Shown piece by piece: positions 18,206 to 26,932 of a DNA stretch of 64,000 bases. The first letter of the stretch is position 1. The number at the start of each line of letters is the position of its first letter. Source of the DNA: Flavobacterium sharifuzzamanii (lineage in GTDB: Bacteria; Bacteroidota; Bacteroidia; Flavobacteriales; Flavobacteriaceae); contig NZ_QJGZ01000032.1 of the NCBI RefSeq assembly GCF_003254585.1, positions 62,001 through 126,000 of the forward strand. The letters run 5' to 3'. A program made the position numbers and the translations under genes. The notes under the pieces were generated by a model. That model was not told where the DNA came from. It saw only the letters and a list, made by a program, of their open reading frames with translations, and did not search any database.

Positions 18206-19381
18206 TTAAATATTCGGTTTGTTTTTAGAACTAAAAGCCGTTAAAAGCAAATAACTTATAAGACCAACTGATAGCGCTGAAACGGTTGCTAAAATAAGAC
18301 TTCCTACGATATATTGTGTAGCATTTTTTTGAATATCGTCGAGGGTGATTGAACTGTCTAAAACCAGTGGCGTATCGCTGGTTACAAAAACACTCCCAAC
18401 TTGAAGTGAAGCATAAATAATAAACGGAATAAAAGGCGGAAAACTTACGTTTGAAGTAAGATAAGCAATGACTTTGTTGAGTCGGAACAAGGCAGCAAAG
18501 GTAAAAAGCAATATAGTTTGAAATCCCCAAAAAGGCGAAAGTCCGATAAAAATACCTAAAGCAATTGCGGCCGATTTTTTAAAATTAGAATCATTGCTTT
18601 CTAAAATATCTTCTAAAAAGAATTTTTTAAACCCTTTTTTTTTAGCTCTTCTAAAAAAATCTCTTGGCTTTATATACAGCAAAGCATTGGTCACCAAAAC
18701 AGTATTTAAAATACTGATTCGGGTAAAATCTTGAAATGGTCTAAAATGCGAAACTCTTTCTGCAGGATCGTATAAAACCTGAATTGGAATATTTTTTACT
18801 ACAATTCCTTTCCATGCCGCACGAACGATAACTTCGATTTCAAATTCAAATTTATTGGTATAAAAACTTTTTGGAAGCAATCGAAGCGGATACAATCTAA
18901 AACCAGATTGTGTGTCGTCTAACTTGATTCCGGTTTCAAACTTGAACCAGAAATTAGAAAACTTATTTCCAAAACTGCTTTTCTTCGGAACATTTTCCTG
19001 AGCCATATTTCGGCTTCCAATCAAGAGCGCATTTGGCTCTTCTTGAATTGCTTCTAAGAAAACAGGAATATCTGCAGCAAAATGCTGACCGTCAGAATCG
19101 ATTGTAATGGCGTATTCAAAATCCAATTCCAATGCTTTTCTAAATCCGTTTCTCAGCGCTCGTCCTTTTCCTAAATTTTTAGGATGATGAATTTGAGTCA
19201 GCTGCGAATATGATTTTAGAATTTCACTGGTAGAATCGGTTGAACCGTCATTGACAATAATGATATTTGTGGTGAAATCTAAAATAGAATCCAGTACTTT
19301 TTTTAGTGTTTTTTGGTTATTGTAAGTGGGCACAATAACGCAAAAGTTAGTCGAACTGAGTAATTCTTGCTGTGATTTCAT
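18206..19381 (-). CDS. GT2 glycosyltransferase with DUF2062 domain
   Basis: A 391-residue protein. Residues about 10-235 form a family 2 glycosyltransferase: FCVIVPTYNNQKTLKKVLDS, VNDGSTDST, and the metal-binding TIDSDGQH. Residues about 250-385 are a DUF2062 membrane region with three or four hydrophobic helices (SPFWGFQTILLFTFAALFRL). Combined GT2-DUF2062 proteins are recurrent in aryl-polyene and flexirubin clusters. It presumably works at the inner membrane on a lipid-linked or pigment substrate; the sugar and acceptor are unknown. It is the first of a long run of closely spaced - strand genes. Confidence 0.8.
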   Translation of the reverse strand: MKSQQELLSSTNFCVIVPTYNNQKTLKKVLDSILDFTTNIIIVNDGSTDSTSEILKSYSQLTQIHHPKNLGKGRALRNGFRKALELDFEYAITIDSDGQHFAADIPVFLEAIQEEPNALLIGSRNMAQENVPKKSSFGNKFSNFWFKFETGIKLDDTQSGFRLYPLRLLPKSFYTNKFEFEIEVIVRAAWKGIVVKNIPIQVLYDPAERVSHFRPFQDFTRISILNTVLVTNALLYIKPRDFFRRAKKKGFKKFFLEDILESNDSNFKKSAAIALGIFIGLSPFWGFQTILLFTFAALFRLNKVIAYLTSNVSFPPFIPFIIYASLQVGSVFVTSDTPLVLDSSITLDDIQKNATQYIVGSLILATVSALSVGLISYLLLTAFSSKNKPNI

Positions 19382-19397
19382 GGAGAGTTTTTTGAGC

Positions 19398-19883
19398 TTA
19401 CTTTACAAATTGCTTCTCTTTTTCAGAGAAACTTTTAGATTGTAAAACAAAGTCTTTAAGATAATCTTTCAAAGTTGCACTTTGCGAAGCATAATACGTC
19501 GTTATGAATTTTTTATCTTCTTTAATGTTTTTCTTGTAGCCTGTAATACCGGGAACATCTTCCTGAACACTCAATCGGATCATTCGCATTTCAATATTAC
19601 TTGGATCACTTTTTATTGTTGCCTCAAGTAATTTTGCACCTTCTTTAAAACGATCCATTTTCTGGCTAAATTTTTTTTCAAATTTAGAATCCAATAAAAT
19701 AGAAGCCGCTTTATAAGCCACCAAAATTTTATCATCATTATTTGAAACTCCAGAAAGTTTGGCTACAAATTCTTTGGCATTGTTTTCTGATTTTGCTACA
19801 TCAGAATACATTTTGCGGATCGAAGCCAAATCTGGCGTTCCAGCAAAACTAACCCATAAAAGTAATGTCAGTAACAGTTTCAT
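19398..19883 (-). CDS. small exported protein of unknown function (flexirubin cluster)
   Basis: A 161-residue protein with a short signal peptide (about residues 1-15) and a helical, lysine-rich body. No catalytic motif was recognised. The segment LEATIKSDPSNIEMRMIRLSV looks like a single TPR-like helix pair. It lies two bases from the dehydratase stop region and sixteen from the glycosyltransferase, so it is part of the pigment operon. An unassigned envelope protein at this place recurs in flexirubin clusters, from memory. Confidence 0.7.
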   Translation of the reverse strand: MKLLLTLLLWVSFAGTPDLASIRKMYSDVAKSENNAKEFVAKLSGVSNNDDKILVAYKAASILLDSKFEKKFSQKMDRFKEGAKLLEATIKSDPSNIEMRMIRLSVQEDVPGITGYKKNIKEDKKFITTYYASQSATLKDYLKDFVLQSKSFSEKEKQFVK

Positions 19884-19885
19884 AG

Positions 19886-20257
19886 TTATAATTTTTTGTA
19901 CACATTACTCAGTTTAAGAGCAGTTGTGTCGTTAAAGTAAGTCGTGTTTTTCACTTTTACTAAACCGTCTTCAGTTGTTGTAACATCAAGTTCCAAGCGT
20001 AATTCTGGATTAACCTCTGGATTAATCAGCGCCATGAATTTTACATTTGCCAAAGACTGAATCATCAACGAACTTTTGGTAATAGATTCTGTAAGTTCTT
20101 TGATAATCTGAATCATACAAACACCTGGCATAATAGGATTTCCAGGAAAATGTCCTTTAAAAACCTCATGCTTGGCATTGACTAAAATTGTAATAATATA
20201 TTTTGAATCAGATACTTTTTCTTCTGATAATATTTTATAAAAATCTTGTAAAATCAT
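19886..20257 (-). CDS. 3-hydroxyacyl-ACP dehydratase, FabZ-like hot-dog protein
   Basis: A 123-residue single hot-dog domain. GHFPGNPIMPGVCMIQ (about residues 36-51) contains the FabZ-type histidine and the signature GHFPG-x-P-x-x-PGV. Such enzymes remove water from 3-hydroxyacyl-ACP to make trans-2-enoyl-ACP; repeated dehydration without enoyl reduction gives a polyene. It is one of three hot-dog dehydratase-type proteins in the cluster (the others at 35698 and 36170). The acidic residue usually paired with His in FabZ is not obvious, so it may work as a heteromer. Confidence 0.78.
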   Translation of the reverse strand: MILQDFYKILSEEKVSDSKYIITILVNAKHEVFKGHFPGNPIMPGVCMIQIIKELTESITKSSLMIQSLANVKFMALINPEVNPELRLELDVTTTEDGLVKVKNTTYFNDTTALKLSNVYKKL

Positions 20258-20262
20258 ATTTT

Positions 20263-20904
20263 TTATTTTCCAAATGTATAAGCAGCACCAAATTGAAACA
20301 CTAAATTGTTGCTATCACTACTTTCATCATAATAATTAGTAAAAGCATTTGTAAATCCTTTTTTTACTCTTGCTTCAAATGCAATTCCATTTTTCAAGCT
20401 ATATCCTAAGCCTGCAATAATTCCGAAGTCAATATCTTCACCTTTATTAAAATTGTATTCTTTTTCTTTAGGTTCTGCTTTTATGTCATCAGCAATTAAA
20501 ATATCAGCAAAAGGTCCTGCTAGTGCATACAAATTTTCAGTAAAATTAAATTTATTTATAGTAATTGCTGAAATATATTGTAAAGAAGCATCTACAGTTC
20601 CACTAACAGAAGTTGTTGTATATGTATTTGTTTCTGGATTGTAAATACTTGTTGTACCCATATCTGCCGTCCCTTTTCCTCCTTGTCTTGAATATGTTAA
20701 TTCAGGTTGTAGCGTATAAACTCTTCCAAGTTTTAAAGCTCCAAAACCACCTATGTAAAAATCTGTTTTGTTGCCAAGATCGGTATTTGTTAGTTTAGAA
20801 ATATTAATTCCAGCATGAATACCAGGTTTAAATGTTACTTGAGCTTGTGTTGTTAAAAATGCAAAAAAAGTTAATGCGATTATCGCTAAATTTTGTTTAG
20901 TCAT
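20263..20904 (-). CDS. outer-membrane beta-barrel protein (PorT-like), copy 3
   Basis: A 213-residue protein with a signal peptide ending TQAQ and alternating beta-strands to the C-terminus (VFQFGAAYTFGK), typical of small outer-membrane barrels. The open frame extends to 21000, but that would overlap the neighbouring barrel gene and bury the signal peptide, so I start at MTKQNLAII (20904). It shares KTDFYIGGF, LQPELTYSRQG and a FEARVKKGF-type motif with the two following copies. Role in the pigment cluster is unknown; docking of the product in the outer membrane is possible. Confidence 0.82.
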   Translation of the reverse strand: MTKQNLAIIALTFFAFLTTQAQVTFKPGIHAGINISKLTNTDLGNKTDFYIGGFGALKLGRVYTLQPELTYSRQGGKGTADMGTTSIYNPETNTYTTTSVSGTVDASLQYISAITINKFNFTENLYALAGPFADILIADDIKAEPKEKEYNFNKGEDIDFGIIAGLGYSLKNGIAFEARVKKGFTNAFTNYYDESSDSNNLVFQFGAAYTFGK

Positions 20905-20917
20905 TATTTTATTTTCG

Positions 20918-21526
20918 TTATTTAAAAGAGTAGCTGATTCCCAACTGAAAATTAATATTTGTGTTATAATCTCCAAATAAATAATAATTATTGGAGTCAT
21001 TTTGATAATAATCGCTGCTTAAAACATCAAGTAGACCTTTTTTGAATCGTGCTTCAAATGTCAAACCAGAAGGTAGAGCATAGGCAACTCCTAAAACCAA
21101 ACCAAGATCATTTTGCGCTTTTCTAACAGCAAGATTATCATTCAATAAAATATCTAATGTCGGACCTGCTTGAAATTGAATTCCTATTGGTAGCGTAAAC
21201 TTATTTATCATAGAAAGAGACAAATAGTTTATATCAAGATCTAAATGCTCTACTTTATTGGTCTGTGTATTTTCATCAAAATAATTTCGCGCTACATTAT
21301 TAGAACCTTGCCTGCTGTAATTAATTTCTGGCTGAAGGGCGTAAATTTTGGTTATTTTAATTTCTGTAAAACCTCCGGCATAAAAATCAGTTTTATAATC
21401 GGCGTGCATTTCAGAAATGGTAGAGAAACTAAATCCAGCTCTTAATCCAGGCTTTACGGTTACTTGGGCTTGTATATTTAAAACCGAGAAAAAAACAGCA
21501 ATAAAGAAGAATATTCTTTTATTCAT
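20918..21526 (-). CDS. outer-membrane beta-barrel protein (PorT-like), copy 2
   Basis: A 202-residue paralogue of its neighbours: signal peptide (about 1-20, NIQAQ), KTDFYAGGF, LQPEINYSRQG, LTFEARFKKGL and a terminal aromatic strand (INFQLGISYSFK). Only the barrel domain is present. It lies thirteen bases upstream of copy 3 and two bases after copy 1, so the three are co-transcribed. Divergence between copies is substantial, so the duplication is not recent. Confidence 0.85.
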   Translation of the reverse strand: MNKRIFFFIAVFFSVLNIQAQVTVKPGLRAGFSFSTISEMHADYKTDFYAGGFTEIKITKIYALQPEINYSRQGSNNVARNYFDENTQTNKVEHLDLDINYLSLSMINKFTLPIGIQFQAGPTLDILLNDNLAVRKAQNDLGLVLGVAYALPSGLTFEARFKKGLLDVLSSDYYQNDSNNYYLFGDYNTNINFQLGISYSFK

Positions 21527-21528
21527 TT

Positions 21529-22125
21529 TTATTTTGTTTTAAACGTATAACTAATTCCGATTTGGAAAACTTGATTTAAGATTACATCATTATAGTAATA
21601 TCCGTCATTGCCATAATCATATCCATTATAACCATAAATATCAATTAATCCTTGTTTAAGTCGAGCTTCAAAAGTTAAACCATTTGGCAAAGTATAACCA
21701 AGGCCTCCAACAAATGCAATGTCAAAATCTTCTGGGTTAGTATTTATATAATTATCACTAACTTTTAAATCTAAAGAAGGGCCCGCCAATAGATGAAAAC
21801 CTCCACCACCAAAGTTAAATTTTGCAACCGCTCCCAGTGTTATATAATTCAACTCATATTTTTCAGTATAATAACGGCCGTTTTCAAAATATCTTCCTTC
21901 ATCACCTTGTTTTGAATAATTTATCTCTGGCTGAACTGAGAAAAATTTATTGAATTTAATATTTACCAATCCACCAACATAGAAATCAGTTTTAGAGCTA
22001 TTATCATCAATATTCGTTAATGTTGATACATTCAAACCACCTCTTAGTCCTGGACTAACTTTTACTTGCGCTTCTGCTTGGATTCCGATTAATAAAACAA
22101 ATGCAAGTACAACAAAATTTCTCAT
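21529..22125 (-). CDS. outer-membrane beta-barrel protein (PorT-like), copy 1
   Basis: A 198-residue barrel protein with signal peptide (about 1-19, IQAEAQ), KTDFYVGGL, VQPEINYSKQG, a tyrosine-rich loop (about 165-180, YGYNGYDYGNDGYYYNDV) and a terminal strand ending ISYTFKTK. First of three tandem paralogues. The tyrosine-rich loop is specific to this copy and should face outward or the periplasm. Confidence 0.85.
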   Translation of the reverse strand: MRNFVVLAFVLLIGIQAEAQVKVSPGLRGGLNVSTLTNIDDNSSKTDFYVGGLVNIKFNKFFSVQPEINYSKQGDEGRYFENGRYYTEKYELNYITLGAVAKFNFGGGGFHLLAGPSLDLKVSDNYINTNPEDFDIAFVGGLGYTLPNGLTFEARLKQGLIDIYGYNGYDYGNDGYYYNDVILNQVFQIGISYTFKTK

Positions 22126-22162
22126 TTCTAATTGATTTTAAGTTTAGGATTAGTTTAATTTT

Positions 22163-22798
22163 TTATTCTGATTTGAAATAATTCAGTTCGATTTTTAATT
22201 TAATATTCTGATGAATTATCTGAATCCTTTCGGCAAAAATATTGTTTTCTGAACTGAAAAGCAGTGTAAATTTTTCTTTTGTTTGAGAAGCATGAACGAT
22301 CTTCTCTAATTTCTGATCTTTTTTGGAGATAAAAATGTAATTGTCGCGTTTACCATCTGCCGATTTATATATGTCTGCCGATTCATTTTCGAATTGCTCT
22401 TGAATCGAATATTCCTTTTTTAAAAGCAGTCTGAAGTCTTCTTTCAAAGTATTAATTAAAATTTTTCGATCTAATTCAGACACAATAGAATTGACTTTAA
22501 AATCGGTATCTGAGATTTCAAAATCCATTAATTTATTTCCGAATTCGGTTGTAAAAACTATTCGATGTGTAGTGTCATTTATTTTCTTGGCAATGAAAAT
22601 TCCAGACAATTCATTTCCGTAAACACTAATATTGGTTTTATAAACATAGTCGGTTTTTGAGTCTGAAAAATACGGAACCGTATAAGACGTTTTGTCTAAT
22701 TTTTTAGGCGTATAATTTTTTGTGACCGAGCCACAAGAAATTAAAACAATTGCCAGAAAGCAATTAATTAGTAAAAACTGAATCGTCGATTTTTGCAT
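22163..22798 (-). CDS. lipoprotein of the flexirubin cluster
   Basis: A 211-residue lipoprotein: signal ends VLISC with acylated Cys22. The remainder is beta-rich with no motif I can assign. It overlaps the start of the upstream LolA-like gene by 35 bases, which points to tight coupling. A LolB-like partner for the LolA-like protein would fit both the overlap and the beta-rich body, but this is inference. Confidence 0.72.
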   Translation of the reverse strand: MQKSTIQFLLINCFLAIVLISCGSVTKNYTPKKLDKTSYTVPYFSDSKTDYVYKTNISVYGNELSGIFIAKKINDTTHRIVFTTEFGNKLMDFEISDTDFKVNSIVSELDRKILINTLKEDFRLLLKKEYSIQEQFENESADIYKSADGKRDNYIFISKKDQKLEKIVHASQTKEKFTLLFSSENNIFAERIQIIHQNIKLKIELNYFKSE

Positions 22799-23390
22799 TG
22801 ATCACTTTATTTTTAAGTACAATTCGGGTATAATCTTCAGATGATTCTAACAATTTTACCTGAACAACTGTTGCTTCTTCTTTGTCAAAAGTCAGTTCGA
22901 TTTGTTTAATGTATTTTTTAAGCGTCGCATCTTTCGGAACAAATTTTGCCAGATTCTGACCTTTCAATTTAAAATACGAAATCGTAAATTCTTTATCATC
23001 AAACATATTTCCGCTTACGCTACCCACAATTAATTTATTAATTCGCGCAAAGATTTTACTGTTTCCAATATCAACGGCACTTTTCTTTCCTTCATCGTTA
23101 ATTAGGATTTTTCCGTTTTTGAAAGTGATGCTATAATTGTACGGTTTTTTATATTGCCATTGAAGCAAAGCAGGTTCTTTAAAAACCATTTTTCCTGAAG
23201 TTTCAATGTCCTTCGATAAAAAATCCAAATGCTTGTACTGAACAAAATCGGTACTTAAGGTTTTGATTTTTTTGGCTACAACATTTACATCTTGTTTAAA
23301 AGAAGCAATTTCGGCATCGGTCATTTTTTGTTCCTGCGCGAACAAATTGCCTGAAATAAATAGAATGAGTAGTGCTATTTTAGTTTTCAT
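22764..23390 (-). CDS. LolA-like outer-membrane carrier protein
   Basis: A 208-residue periplasmic protein with signal peptide (about 1-18, NLFAQ) and a LolA-type half-barrel: LSTDFVQYKHLDFLSKDIE, then SGKMVFKEPALLQWQYKKPY, matching the LolA pattern of a substrate protein that carries hydrophobic groups. LolA-like proteins are a standard part of aryl-polyene clusters and are thought to carry the pigment lipid or its carrier to the outer membrane together with an MMPL exporter, which is also present here (14260-17937). Confidence 0.85.
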   Translation of the reverse strand: MKTKIALLILFISGNLFAQEQKMTDAEIASFKQDVNVVAKKIKTLSTDFVQYKHLDFLSKDIETSGKMVFKEPALLQWQYKKPYNYSITFKNGKILINDEGKKSAVDIGNSKIFARINKLIVGSVSGNMFDDKEFTISYFKLKGQNLAKFVPKDATLKKYIKQIELTFDKEEATVVQVKLLESSEDYTRIVLKNKVINAKIDDSVFTN

Positions 23391-23416
23391 ATTTTATAAT
23401 ATTGTGCTTAATGTTT

Positions 23417-23511
23417 TTGCCACGAATTACATGAATTGCCACGAATTTTTTATTTAATAAGAATCCATTTTATCCGCGTCTTCGCGCAAGCGAATCTGTT
23501 TTATCCGCGTC
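23417..23511. repeat. dispersed GCCACGAATT repeats and TTTTATCCGCGTC duplication
   Basis: TTGCCACGAATT occurs twice within 23417-23448. It is followed by two exact copies of TTTTATCCGCGTC at 23468-23480 and 23499-23511, separated by an eighteen-base spacer with a small hairpin (TTCGCGCAAGCGAA). The second copy contains the stop codon and last codons of the deacetylase gene. Confidence 0.75.
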
Positions 23512-24286
23512 CAATTTCATAAGCATTGAGATTCAAAAGTTCTTCGATCGAAACGACTTGATAATTATTTTGCTGTAAAAATTGCAAAAACTGTTCCAGT
23601 ACCAAAACAGAATGTTTGCCTGTATCATGCAAAAGTACAATTCCGCCGGGAGAAATATGCTTAATGAGTCGATTGAAAATTAATTCCTGATTTTGGGTTC
23701 CTCCGTCAAGCGAACGAATATTCCAGCCAATTGTTTTATGTCCAGTTATTTTTAAAGCTCTTCTAATCGAAGGTGTCGTAACTCCATAGGGCGGACGAAA
23801 GAAGTTTATTTTTTTGGAAGTGAATTTTTCTAAAAGCGCGTCTGTTTTCTGAAGTTCCTCGGTTATTTTTTTAGCATTAAAAAAATCAAAAAACTTAGAA
23901 TGTGAATAAGAATGATTTCCAACTAAATGCCCTTCATCAATCACTTTTTGGAGAATTTCAGGATGAGATTCGATGTTTTTTCCAATGCAGAAAAAGGTCG
24001 CTTTGGCGTTGTATTTTTTCAGAAGATCCAAAACTTCTAAAGTGTAAATACAAGGACCGTCGTCAAAAGTAAGCGCGATTTTTTTTTCTGTTTCTAAAGG
24101 ATTGCTGCAAAATGCTTTTACATGATAATTGGAAGAAATTCGTGCAGAACCAAAGGCATTTATTCCAATCCAAAGTAGAATTATAACCACAAACCACAGA
24201 AAATGAATTGCGTTATAGAGATTCAGAAGAAACAATAAAAGCAATAAAAAGATAAAAAACAGCGATATGTTTTTATGCGTTATCAT
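23501..24286 (-). CDS. polysaccharide deacetylase family protein (CE4/NodB)
   Basis: A 261-residue protein with one or two N-terminal membrane helices (about 8-45) and a NodB domain (about 68-250). Motifs: TFDDGP (metal and base aspartates), HSYSHS (metal histidines), RPPYG and LLHDT. Such enzymes remove N-acetyl groups from GlcNAc polymers or related substrates. It is embedded in the flexirubin operon, overlapping the upstream ketosynthase-like gene by four bases, so a small-molecule or lipid substrate is possible. Its last residues are encoded by a repeat copy. Confidence 0.85.
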   Translation of the reverse strand: MITHKNISLFFIFLLLLLFLLNLYNAIHFLWFVVIILLWIGINAFGSARISSNYHVKAFCSNPLETEKKIALTFDDGPCIYTLEVLDLLKKYNAKATFFCIGKNIESHPEILQKVIDEGHLVGNHSYSHSKFFDFFNAKKITEELQKTDALLEKFTSKKINFFRPPYGVTTPSIRRALKITGHKTIGWNIRSLDGGTQNQELIFNRLIKHISPGGIVLLHDTGKHSVLVLEQFLQFLQQNNYQVVSIEELLNLNAYEIGRG

Positions 24287-25344
24287 TTTGACAGCAACGT
24301 AAAACTATGGTTTTTTCCGTTTAATTGGTTGTATAATAAAATCGTTTTGTAGCTTGATTTTTCGATAGCATTTACTTTTACGATTTCAGGAATTTCCTGA
24401 GTTTTCAAAATTTTAGCAGCCATCCAAAAAGCAAAAGCCGAAGCTGTATCGTATTCTCCGCTCAAATGTTTGTAATATAAAATAGGAGTTTGGGTAAACG
24501 AATTTTCGGCAAGATTTCTATAATAATTCTCAAAATCGGCATTTCCGTCAAAACCTAAAACAAGAGCATCAACATCTGAAATTTCTAAATGATTTGATTT
24601 TAAGAACGAAATAATTGCTGCTTCAACTTCATTTTCTTCCAGCGTATTTACAATAGAAACATCTAGAAGTTCGGCATAAGTGTTTTCTTTTCTTTCGTTT
24701 TCTAAAACAAAAAAATTGGCGCCTTCACCATATACAGCACCGCTCGTTGTAGAATTTAAAACATCGTACGGAGCAGAATTATCTGCTTTAATTCGTCCGT
24801 TTAGTTTAAAAAGAGAAGTGGTATAATCGCCATTTTCATCAACACCGCCCACTAAAATCGAATTAGCTTCAGCTTCTTCAATCTGCATTTTAGCATCAAT
24901 AAGAGCCGATTCAAAAGAAACAGCGCCATTCACGTAGGTAAAATTATAACCTTTACATTGTTGTAAAAGTGCAATTTGTGCTCCAACGGTATTGTGAGTG
25001 GATTGGATGAAAGATGTCGGAGTTAAAAACTCTTCGTTATTGTCTAAAATGCTTTTTAAGAATTTTTCAGAATCTTCGATGCATCCTAATCCCGTTCCTG
25101 TGATAATGGCATCGACATTTTCAACATTAGCATCTTTCATGGCCAAAGCCGAAGCTACGATTCCGTTTTTCACACCTTTTGCCATACGTCGGCTGGCAGC
25201 AGGAGAAATATATTCTTTGTATACTGGCGGAACAATTGCCAGTACATTTTCGTCATGATTTACAACAGCTTCTTCCAAAAAAACAGTATCAAATGTTTTT
25301 TGAGTCGAAATACAGCCTACTCCATTTATATATGTCTTCGTCAT
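24283..25344 (-). CDS. ketosynthase-like chain-length factor (no active-site Cys)
   Basis: A 353-residue thiolase-fold protein of the KAS-II type. The segment where ketosynthases have the nucleophilic cysteine reads TYVNGAVSFESALIDA, so the cysteine is absent; the HGTxTxxxD and GHT blocks are also lost. QSTHNTVGAQIAL, just before it, is the typical partner loop. This is the expected picture of a chain-length factor (KS-beta) that pairs with an active ketosynthase. Its gene overlaps that of the active ketosynthase (25344-26540) by a single base, supporting a heterodimer as in aryl-polyene systems. Confidence 0.82.
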   Translation of the reverse strand: MTKTYINGVGCISTQKTFDTVFLEEAVVNHDENVLAIVPPVYKEYISPAASRRMAKGVKNGIVASALAMKDANVENVDAIITGTGLGCIEDSEKFLKSILDNNEEFLTPTSFIQSTHNTVGAQIALLQQCKGYNFTYVNGAVSFESALIDAKMQIEEAEANSILVGGVDENGDYTTSLFKLNGRIKADNSAPYDVLNSTTSGAVYGEGANFFVLENERKENTYAELLDVSIVNTLEENEVEAAIISFLKSNHLEISDVDALVLGFDGNADFENYYRNLAENSFTQTPILYYKHLSGEYDTASAFAFWMAAKILKTQEIPEIVKVNAIEKSSYKTILLYNQLNGKNHSFTLLSK

Positions 25345-26540
25345 TAGCTTTTTGAAAATATAAGGGTTGAACAGTTTCCACCAAAACCAAAAGAGTTGGA
25401 TAAAACGTGTTCGATAGTTTTATTTTTTAAAGTAGTCTGCGGTTTCAAATCAAATTCTACCATCGGAACTTCAAAATTCAAATTGGGGTAAACCACATTA
25501 TTCTGAATTGCCAAAACACTATAAACGGCTTCTATCGCAGCTGCAGCCGCTAATGTATGCCCTGTAAAAGGTTTTGTAGAACTGAAATCTGGAACTTTTC
25601 CGTTTTCATAAATTCGAAGCAAAGCTCTTCCCTCAGACAAATCGTTGTTTGGAGTTGCAGTTCCGTGAACGTTGATGTAATCAATTTCAGAAGGTTTTAA
25701 ACCCGAAACTTCAAACGCTTTTTTCATGGCCAAATAAGCGCCGTCTCCATTTTCTGAAGAAGCAGTTTGGTGAAAAGCGTCGTTGGCATTTCCGTAACCC
25801 GAAACTCTTGCCAGCACTTTTTTGTTTTGCTTTTCTACAATTTCATCCGATTCTAAAACCAAAAAAGCGGCAGCTTCTCCGAGATTTAATCCTTTTCTGG
25901 TATTGTCAAAAGGTTTGTTGTAATCGTCAGATAAAATCATCAAAGTCTTGAATCCGTTGATGGTGAATTTTGCCAAAGCATCGGCTCCGCCCACAATTAC
26001 GCGATCTAATTTTCCCGTTTTGATTAATCTCGCACCCAACATAATCGAATTGGCTGCAGACGAACAAGCCGTAGAAATAGTTGTCACCATTCCTTTTAAA
26101 CCTAATTCTTCAGCAATTTTTTCGGCAACATCGCCGCCATCGTGGCAAGTAATGTATTTGGTCAATTCTGGTTTTTCGAAATAATCGTAATAATGTCTTT
26201 CCGTCATGTCCATTCCGCCCACGCTTGTAGCCGAAATAAGTCCCGTTCTAAATTCATTTATATCAGTAATGCCAGCATTTTCAACAGCTTGTTTTGCTGC
26301 CAAAGTGCCAATCATAGCGGTTCTGGAGAAATTATTATCCTCATTTAATTTCAGTTCATCAACAAGATCTTCGTTGGTTTTTTTGATTTCGCCAACTTTG
26401 ATAACATCTGCATGAACAGTCGAAATATTTTGAATACGAGAAACACCGATTTTGTTTTCAATCAAGGAAATATAATTTTCCTCAACCGAATTGCCAATCG
26501 CAGAGATAATTCCCATTCCCGTTATTGCAACACCTTTCAT
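25344..26540 (-). CDS. beta-ketoacyl-ACP synthase (active, KAS-II type)
   Basis: A 398-residue condensing enzyme with the full Cys-His-His set: Cys159 in TISTACSSAANS, His292 in VHGTATPNND and His328 in FTGHTLAAAA. It extends an acyl-ACP with malonyl-ACP. Direct coupling to the Cys-less partner downstream suggests a KS/CLF pair that sets polyene length. A 23-base-pair hairpin lies between it and the upstream acyl carrier protein gene. Confidence 0.9.
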   Translation of the reverse strand: MKGVAITGMGIISAIGNSVEENYISLIENKIGVSRIQNISTVHADVIKVGEIKKTNEDLVDELKLNEDNNFSRTAMIGTLAAKQAVENAGITDINEFRTGLISATSVGGMDMTERHYYDYFEKPELTKYITCHDGGDVAEKIAEELGLKGMVTTISTACSSAANSIMLGARLIKTGKLDRVIVGGADALAKFTINGFKTLMILSDDYNKPFDNTRKGLNLGEAAAFLVLESDEIVEKQNKKVLARVSGYGNANDAFHQTASSENGDGAYLAMKKAFEVSGLKPSEIDYINVHGTATPNNDLSEGRALLRIYENGKVPDFSSTKPFTGHTLAAAAAIEAVYSVLAIQNNVVYPNLNFEVPMVEFDLKPQTTLKNKTIEHVLSNSFGFGGNCSTLIFSKS

Positions 26541-26675
26541 TTTTAGACTTCTTAGATTGTTAGAATTTTAGACTTCTTAGATTTTTTTAGACTGGCTTAG
26601 AATTTTAGACTTCTTAGATTTTTGAAAAGCATTGTCTAAGAAGTCTAAAATTCTAAGTCAGTCTAAGAAGTCTTA
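26541..26675. repeat. TTTTAGACTTCTTAGATT repeats forming a long hairpin
   Basis: Three direct copies of TTTTAGACTTCTTAGATT start at 26541, 26566 and 26603. Perfect 23-base inverted arms lie at 26596-26618 and 26635-26657 and can be lengthened to about 31 bases with one mismatch, leaving a 16-base loop. The right arm runs into the stop codon of the ACP gene (26673). On the transcript this is a stable hairpin between ACP and ketosynthase messages and might affect decay or relative expression. Confidence 0.85.
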
Positions 26676-26930
26676 CTTCGTTCTGTTCGCGCTGATATAA
26701 GCTGCCATAGTTTCGATAGACTGGAAAATAGATTTTCCTTCTTTCGGATCTACTAATTTAATTCCGTAATCTTTATCTAAAATCACGATCAATTCAAGTG
26801 CATCAATCGAGTCTAAACCTAAACCATCTCCAAACAGAGGATCGTTATCAGCAATATCTTCTACTGCAATATCTTCAAGGTTTAAAGTTGTTATGATTTT
26901 ATTTTTTAATTCTTCTTTTAATGCTTCCAT
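26673..26930 (-). CDS. acyl carrier protein (aryl polyene)
   Basis: An 85-residue carrier protein with the phosphopantetheine attachment site Ser41 in GLGLDSIDALELI. Four-helix ACP pattern, acidic overall. It is one of two ACPs in the cluster (the other at 39691-39945). Its place between the KS/CLF pair and a ketosynthase-like gene suggests it carries the growing aryl polyene, while the other, close to the LpxL-like and KAS-II genes, may serve a second branch; this division is inference. Confidence 0.92.
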   Translation of the reverse strand: MEALKEELKNKIITTLNLEDIAVEDIADNDPLFGDGLGLDSIDALELIVILDKDYGIKLVDPKEGKSIFQSIETMAAYISANRTK

Positions 26931-26932
26931 GA

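Noticed and set aside
20905..21000. Longer start for the third outer-membrane barrel
   Set aside because: It would overlap the neighbouring paralogue and bury the signal peptide found right after the internal ATG.
26541..26675. Short CRISPR array
   Set aside because: The three direct copies have spacers of only 7 and 19 bases, inverted copies are present, and no cas genes are nearby. A palindromic repeat explains it better.
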